Below, one piece after another: positions 43,901-52,900 of a stretch of 64,000 nucleotides of DNA. The first letter of the stretch is position 1. Each line of letters begins with the position of its first letter. Under the pieces are notes generated by a model, which was given only the letters and a program-made list of their open reading frames with translations, was not told where the DNA came from and ran no database searches. A program made the translations under genes and the position numbers. The stretch comes from Nautilus pompilius (lineage: Eukaryota > Mollusca > Cephalopoda > Nautilida > Nautilidae), in assembly GCA_018389105.1 (NCBI GenBank), contig JACATO010000329.1, positions 1,715,501-1,779,500 on the forward strand, read 5' to 3'.

Positions 43901-46900
43901 AATGCTGTAGTTTATATAGACATATTTACATATGAGATTTAAATATTTCATGCATCAGGAACTATGTTGTGCTGATCTGTTGAATGTTTTGTAGTCTTAT
44001 TTTTACAACAATCATTAGAATTTGGATTAGTCCAAATATTAAAAAAGAAATGGTTTGTGTGTGTGTTGTTATAAGCAATAATTTCAACATTAAGAGAAAC
44101 GGGCGAGCATAAAAGTTACTAGGGACATCATGCATGAATTCAATGGCATTTAGTATAAAACTACAGTTAGGAATTATTGATTACTTATTTATTCCCCAGT
44201 CTTATTGTTGCAGGGATTCTAGTGTTTTGTAAACCTGATTGTTATCCACCTCTAGAAAAATGAAGGGAACAGTTCACCTGACCTCTCTCCAATCATCTGG
44301 CACTGTGATTTAAATCTTTTCAGTTTAATAGGATCAATGTGTTTGTGAACCCCCTTTCCAGTATACTGATACTTGTACTCAATTGTCTACAAAGGTCAGG
44401 ACCTTGAACACTGGCTGAAAGGGAAGGATGGAGGAGGGTGTAACACCAAAAACTAAGGCCAGCATGTTCAGACTTTGGCTAACCTAGCAAACTCTGTCAA
44501 AGTTTCTATCAGAGCTTGTTATTTTCAGGAGTTTGGAGGATACCCATGCAGTCGGCTGGTGAAGAAGAGCAAGAAGAAACCATGGTGGAAAGGTAAGCTA
44601 AACTGAGCTGACCCCAATCTGGATTCTAACTTAGGGCTCAGTCCTAGCAGTCCAGTAGTATAACCACTAGACTATACAGACAGAAGATACTAGTGTCCTC
44701 CATGAATACCTATTTGTTTAACAAGGTGAAGATACAGGAAATGAGATTATGGTAAAGCTTAGAAGTCAAGAAGCTTCCATTACCTGCAATAAATGCTTTA
44801 AGTGGTGAATTGGCTCTTGGATGTAAAATTCCAAGCCAGTTAGAAGCTTTGTCAAATTCACTGCTTTTATGTTGATATTTTTCTTCAGATTTTATCAAAT
44901 TTAAGTTTCTTATGTAACACATTAGTTGAGAACATTAAACCATTTATTTTGATTTATTTTATTTACAAATAAGATTTTTTTGTTTTAGCATTTGTTGTTC
45001 TGATGTGTGGTAGAATGTGTGTGTGTGTGTGTGTGTAGCTGGGAGGGGGTTCCACTATCGTAATGGGCCTTTTTCAGTTATCATTAGTGTTCCATTTTAT
45101 TCTACATTATCAAGATAGATTCTTGTGCTTTAATTAATTAAGTTAGACATGCATGCGCATGTGTCACTTGGAGCTTAATTTCCCCTGACAGTCCTCCCTT
45201 TGTGTTTTGTTTTCTGGAAATACTATTTTCTCTAATGGTTTGCTGGAATGCCGTTCCCTCTAATGCTGCTCTTAGTTCAAACCTGTCAAATTCTCTCCTA
45301 GCTTTTCTTTAAAAACTAGCAATAAAGACCGCGTTAAATCAGAGACGGGTTTTGTTTTTTTGTTTGCTAAGTTTATTCTCTGCTCCCTGACTGAAACTCT
45401 TAATACCAAGGCATTTGTTGAATTTTTTCATCCTTTCGTGTGAGAACTTCGTTGGATATTTATTAGTTAATTATAAGAAGTCCATTAACATATTTAATGT
45501 TTATTCTTTACCCTGTAAAAAAAAAGATAAATAACTAAGGACTTTCATATCAAACCTGGCTAGAAATAGCATTGTCATGATGGTATCCAACTGGGTTTTT
45601 TTTTTCTTTTTTTACAGTCCCTGGTATAAATTTAAGGATAGCTTTTTGTACCACTTAGTATTCTAGTGCCCTACCATAACCCTAACTTCTACTGTGATGT
45701 GGATATTTCTTTTATTTTCAAAAAGAGGAAGAGGCAACCTTATGAGTACCATCATTGTAATGCTTTATCTTGCTACTCTTAAAGAAATGATCCCAAACAA
45801 AAGCAATTCCACACTTTAAAGATGGAAACATTAAAGCTATTGGTCTTGGAAGATGTCAGGAGAACAAAGGTTCTGGATGGCATCCCGATCATCTTCTCTA
45901 CAGCAACTCGTGCAGGTAACTCATCTCTTTCTAAATGAAAAGCTGCCCTTCTTGTACTCAAACCATCACTTTCCCACTATCTCCATATCCCTATCTTCTC
46001 CAGTAAACCAGTGTCTTTTTTTGCTTAATATTTGCCTTCTCTGTTGTCCTTTTCCTGAACTTGGCCAGTACAGATGCTGATTCTTTTGTAAGTTTGTAAA
46101 ACTATTGACTGAAGCTAATTTAAATGGATAACTATTGAAAATACCAAGTGATACATGCAGCATTACTCTTGTACTCTGTGAAATTCAACATTAGGACACC
46201 TGAGTCATAAACATTTCTTTCTTGACAATTTCTGTATACGGTGCCAATCTATGATGCTGTACACTGTAAAGAGTTTTTTAGAAATTTTTTACAGAACTCT
46301 CGAATCAGAAACTATTGTCAAACATTCTATTGCATAATTTCCTAATTTTTTAAAAATGAATTATCTTTGGAAGAAATTTATACCATAGGTAACATCATGT
46401 GTATCCATGGGTACACATGCTATCAGTATGTCATAAGGAGAATTTGGCCTTATTCAACTATCTTGTTCTTAATTCTGACCAAAACCAAAACCACCAGGGC
46501 TAGTTATTACATTGGTAAGTTGTTGCAGCACCAGTAATTCCTAATTATGCATAACAACTTATCCATGTAACATGTAGCCCTTATCTTCCCTGAATTAAAT
46601 TTGAATGGCATCAAGATACTGTTTGGATTTCAAACTTCAAATATTAAAGAGTAAAAAGTCTCTTCTTACTGATATTAGTTCATCCATTTCCTCTTATTTT
46701 GTTTCAATAATTTGCATTTGTTTTCTCTTTTTTTCTAACTCTACTTATTTTGTGCCTGAGTTTGTTTTTTTTTTTTTGTTTTTATTTAAGTTTATGATGA
46801 ATTCAGAATATTAATTTAGATGTACATTTTTTTGTGATTTTTTTTGTACTGTTCATTTTTCATTGTTTACTTTTGGGGGGTAAATAAAAGAAACTCTTAA

Positions 46901-49900
46901 GTTCTTACTATTAAGGGAGATCTGAGCTAGCCTCACAAAACTCCGCAATTTGTTCTGTTTGTGGTACTCTTCCATTACAGCGAGGTTGAAATACTTGAGG
47001 CCTGCTTAATTTAGCAGGCCATTTTGCATGACACAAGTGAACAACCTCATAAGTCAGAATCCCTGATATACAAGATAACACTTGAAAGATGCAGTACAAA
47101 CTAAAACTAAGCCATGACCTTACGTGTGTCATAGCCATTTCTTGGCACGTCTGTTTCATCTAATGTAAAGACCTTATGTGTGTCATAGCCATTTCTTGGC
47201 ACGTCTGTTTCATCTAATGTAAAGCAGAGTGTGTACAGAAACTGATTTTTCCAGCCACTAAGAACTAAGTAAATGTATCCCACAATGCAACTGAACAGAA
47301 TTTGGCATATTACTTATTAGCTGTTGGTCCAAAGTTAACATCACTATGCTGGAGTTATGCCACAGATCTTGAATGCTACAACTGTGGTAGTATTTACAAA
47401 GAAAATAAGGAAGAAAAGCCTGCATTTGTTTATTTGAAGAGGGAATAGATCTTATAACATTCATTGTGGGAATGTCTCCTTAATAATTAGTTGATAGAAA
47501 CTGGTTTCAGAGTCCAGATACCCTGATTTTTTTAATTGAAATATTTGATACATTTCTAATGTGATAATATTCTTTATATTTTGGAGATAAATGGCAGAAA
47601 AACATTAGAATGATGACCGGTTGTACTTATAAATACTTTTGCTCATGAATCCATTACAAACAAACATTATTTACAGCTATAATGTGTTTCCAGTGCTGTC
47701 AGACTCTTCTGTTATAACATATTTGTTAATAATAGAAATTATTTCTCTGCAGCTTATTGCCATATCTTTTGTGGGGCACACCTCCTCCTTAAGTGGTAAC
47801 ACATGCTTAAGAATGAGTCTGTTTCAAGCACTTAAATTCAGACAAGGTTGAATGATGTTTTAATTTATTGAGAGAAATGTGTAATTACACAAAGTGCTAT
47901 GCGCTGGTGATCAGACTAAAGGCTTTCATTATGGAAAAAAATCTGTTTTGATGATTCATATTATCTTTAATGGACATATCGGTCTATTGTGCTGAAAATG
48001 ACCTTCGCTTCTTTGTTTTGACAAATGCCTTTTCATCATACATAAAAGGAAAATAAAAAATCTTGCGCCTTCTCTCTCCTTTTTTTTTTTTGCTCTAGGC
48101 TTATCCTAATTGTTATCTCTATGGTCGTGTGTGAAGGAGTTAAGTACAGGCAGACATGACTCAGTCCATTTCTGTCAGAATGTGACTAACCAATGCTCAT
48201 CTTTCCTCTTGCTCTCAAATAGCTGCCAACTCTTGCAGATCCAAGTTTCCAGCAGTTTGCAGCTTATTTCACTTGTTCTTTGCCTACTCTATACACTGCA
48301 GACAAAAAAAGGCTTTTCTATACATAGCTTAGCTAGAAGTCAAATGTTAACCCCCTTTGGACAAACATCTCACTCTAAACTAAAAAGGGAAAATAAAAAT
48401 TCTCATGAAAAAAAATAAATGGTTGCCATTTGAAAGAAAAGGAAAAAAAATTCCTTGATTTATTTTGAATTTAAATTTTAATCTTTTAATCATTTCCTAT
48501 TAAAATATACTACGTGCTTAGATGAAATATTAAGGAATTTAATTATATTTATAACATTGGAAATAGTTGGGGTTTTTTACAAAGTTTAAATATTTTGAGG
48601 TTTTTAAATGATTTTTTCAGAGAATTTGGGCTGCACAATGAAGTTAAATGAACTTCATCTTATACAAAGGGCAAAGAGTTTCTGGTTAGAATTGATGATG
48701 AACGTCAGTGTTCCAGTCGAGATTTGAGAAAAAAGTCTAATATTGTTTAACCTTTGGATAACAACTTTAAGCAGCAGTACCATGTGTTTATTCCCTTTTC
48801 CACTGTCAGGTTTGGTTAAAACAATATCAGAAAACAAAACTGAGTACACAGAATCTGAAACTGTTTTTTTTTTTTCTCTCTTCCCATAATTAAGAAAACG
48901 TTCCAAAGATTTAATGTCCAACTAGACCTTACAAATGTCTTACTAAAACACAAAGACTCTCAGCCTTCTTGACATGGAAGCTACATCATTACCCACAACT
49001 ATTTGAAAGTATCAATTTTTTAAATTTGCTATCACTCCCTTGAATATAAAGGTGCAAGTGAGCTATTACATAAATGTTTTTTTGGTTATTAAGTAGATTA
49101 AATGAATCAGTTAATTAATAGGCTTCAGTAGAACTATAAATTAAAGAATTCCTAAACTGTAAAACTTGTTAATTATGAATAATCTTTGATTAATTTACCA
49201 AACTTACATTTTGTGTCACCCAAATACCCTGCATCATGGAAGACTTGTTCATACAACAGTGATATTCCTGTTTAAAACTATGCATTGTAGTTTTCTTTCA
49301 AAAAATTCATAGTAAAAGTGTGTCACAAACACCCATTTTTCAACTAACTTTGCAAGTCTTTATGTGGAAGGAACTTTTTTAAAAGTCTGCCAGTGACAGG
49401 TAAAACATGGCTGTTCAGTGCTCTATTTATGGAGCATTACGTTATACAGATCCATGCTGTAAAGATTTGAGGTTTTTTACATATACATTTAGTCTTAACT
49501 GCTCAAAAGTCAGTTTCACTGTTGGTAAGCGTGCCTCTTGAATCACGTGGAGTTTATAAATATCTGAATGTAGAGTCTATCAGATTATTGTCATTGACCT
49601 GATCCAGATTTTCCAACAAAGTTTGCAGTTTTCTTCAGATTGTTACTTTAAGGTTTGTCTAAGGTATTTCCCCTTTAGTTATCTATCAAGATTCTCCCAC
49701 ATGGGTTCAGTGAGGTTTATATTTGGGCTGTAGGGAAATAATTAAAGCTGCCTCTTTCAGCCTACAGCAGTTCAAAGTATATGGCATGTTGCTCAATCTT
49801 CCTGAAGGATATGGTGATTATGGTTAAAGATTCCTTGATGAAATACAGACAGGAGGGTGGTTATTCCAAAAGATGTATATGCAACATTTAAACACCCATC

Positions 49901-52900
49901 AATGAATGCAACATCTATTTTTCTCCTAAAACAAACATGCCTACACCACTGCTGAAAATCTTCCATGCTTGATAGTTAATTGTAAATACATCGAGTCAAA
50001 AACTTTGCCAAACTTTCCTCCAGACCTGTGTGTTTCATGTGTTTCCAGAGGATGTGAATTGTGAAAATGATTCAGCTGTGTAGAGTATAGGCTGCCCATA
50101 TGTCAATGGCTTTCATCAAGTAAACTGTTCAGTTTACCTATACCTATGCAAGAACCATTGCATAGTGTGTAATCTTAAATAAAATTGGCACTGCAATGAC
50201 TAAAATGAATTATTGAAGATCACTATGGATCTTGCAGATAACATCTTGTTTTCTGCTTGCAATGACAGTGGCAGGATTTCCAAGACATTGTTGTGTATTG
50301 GGCACATGTTCCTCCCTAAAAAGATGAATTATCTGATGCATAATATGTAGAGACATTGAAAGATTGGTGGCAGTACAACACTTGAACTCACTGGCCTTGG
50401 AGTGGCCACTTATGTCAACCCATTAATCTTTGCTGCCATGTGCTTTCAGCATTACACTTCCTTAGGAAAATGAATCAGTCCACCTTTGGTGACAATGGTA
50501 GGATATTTAATCATGAATGCTCTTAAATTTGGGAGGGAGTGTTCAAGTTATTATGAGAGGGATCTGTGTAAAACTGGTTTTGATAAAATTCTTTTCAGAA
50601 AGATGGAATTCTGAGAGTTTACATCATTGTGCAACTTGTTGTGCTATTCTTTAATCCTTAATCTCAGTGGCTGTACTGGCCAAAGCATCCCTTCTCATTC
50701 TTTTTTTAAATTGCAACATTTACATGATAAAATAAAATAAGTAACTGCTTTTAAGAATATCACCATTCATAAATACAGGTCTAGTAAGACATAAAAGCTG
50801 AAATCATAAAATGCCTCCCTACTCTGGTTATGTATCACAGCTGTTTTCGTTTAGGAACCAAACATTGGAAACAGGTTTTTTTTTTTCTTCTTCAAATCAT
50901 GGTTGATGCTACAGTGCAGTTATTTCATACCAGCACAGATAATGTTATCTTCATCAGTCAGCAAGATGCATGCAGTTTCATTGCAGCAAAAGATGCCTGT
51001 TAACTTAGTAGAAACTATGGCAGAGAAAGCTAAAAGCAAATGTTCCATGTAAACTTTTGATACTTTTTTTCAAATAGTTTTTGGGCATTAAAATTATTAG
51101 GCACTAAATATGAAGACATCATCTTTAACTTGAAAAAAAACAAACATTGTTTACAGTGTATAAAATGAGAGTAAAGCATTCAAACGCAGCACAACTAATT
51201 ATCCATTGATGAAGCAGGCAGATATGTATTTAGATGGTTACAGAATAGCCAGGTAGGGTATGTAGCCTTTAGCTGCTGTTTGGTGACCTTTGTTTACTTT
51301 CAGTATTTGTGATCAGCTTAGCTGAGAGATTAACAGAATCTGAATTTTCTTTTTATTGTGTGTGTGTGCATGCGTGTGTATATAAACTGTTGAGGGTAAA
51401 ACAAACTTAGAATGCATTCCTGTCTTGTCTCATCAGCAATCTTCCAGCCCAGCTGTTAGCAAAGTGAAAATATGTTTGTCACATTTGTGTAAGCAGTTCA
51501 AACCATGTAAAGAGATATTTACAAAGGATTTTTTTCCAAATACCACAAACATTTATATATACATCCACACACACACATACAGGCAGGCATAATTGTTGAC
51601 TCGCCAATGAAATATATAACCCCTATTTAATCAATTTGTTATTGCATATAGTTGCATGTATGTTAGCACAAGATTTCTAGAAAACGTGTGCTTGACAAAT
51701 GAATAAACATCGGAAAGACTTCAATTGCCAAATTTAGCCTATAGACATTTTCATGGAATTTATTGTTGTTAAATTAACAATTATGGCTACTAGTGTATAT
51801 AAAAGCAGAAAAATTAAGTTTTAATATAAACTAAAGCAACATAAAACATTTTAAATTATGTGCCATATTCATAATCCTATATAAATATAAATTTATTAAC
51901 TTCAGCTGTCAAGCAAATTATGAAAGTTATTTGGATAGATTTAAAATCCTGACCAAATTGTGCTGTATTAGAAGTTTTCTAGAATAAAATCTGTATTACC
52001 TCTGGATAAATATTACTAATATTTGCTGGTGTTAACATAACTAGCATCAATTTCTTTTGAATTCTTTTTTTTTTCTTGGTTGTATTTAAAGAGGTAAACA
52101 AATTTGTTTCGCTTGTTTAATTTTCCATTGAATATTCCTGCTTGTAATATACATGTTTTGGTTTGTATGCTTATTTGTTTAAGTTAATTTTCCAAAGGCA
52201 GAAATTCATCGCATAATAACAGATATTCAGGCCTATGGACTCTCTCCCAAGCTTGGACATTTTATTTCCACAATGTGGTATTATCACACATGTACATACA
52301 AGTTTAACAAAAGATGCTACAGAAATTTTAAAAATAATTAAAAGAGAATTTTCAATCTGAAATAAGTTGCTACTTAGTCACATAGGGCTTATTGTCTGAG
52401 AGAATATGGAGGCTCCATGAAGAAGCACTTTATTTATAATAATCCATACAACAACAAAAAAACTTACTAAGGAGCTGAATCTTCCAGAACTCTGCAGGTT
52501 GTAGGATGGTTTCTTCTTGTAATCAGTATAGGCATTCTCACTTCTGCTGGTGGCATGGGCCATTTGCCATGTGTGGCTGATGCCTCAAGGTTGACTCAGC
52601 TTGCTTTATAAATGAGGTGAATTAAAGACTATAGGTGGCATGGAAGGGAACTGGCTGCCTACTGCCCCTCATTATCTTGTGGCTTAAATAATGATTCCTT
52701 ATTAATCTCTTTGCCAAATCCTTTTCCAAAAGAGGGTGGGACTGTGAAAGACAGACAAAGAAAATGTGGTTTGTCATTTGCAAACTTCAAAGGATTTGGC
52801 AGAATAAAGACAAAGCTGTGCCCTATTATTGTACCTGTGTCAGCTAAGGGCATTTGATATTGAGCATATTTGTCTGGATTGCAGGCAATCCCACATAATT

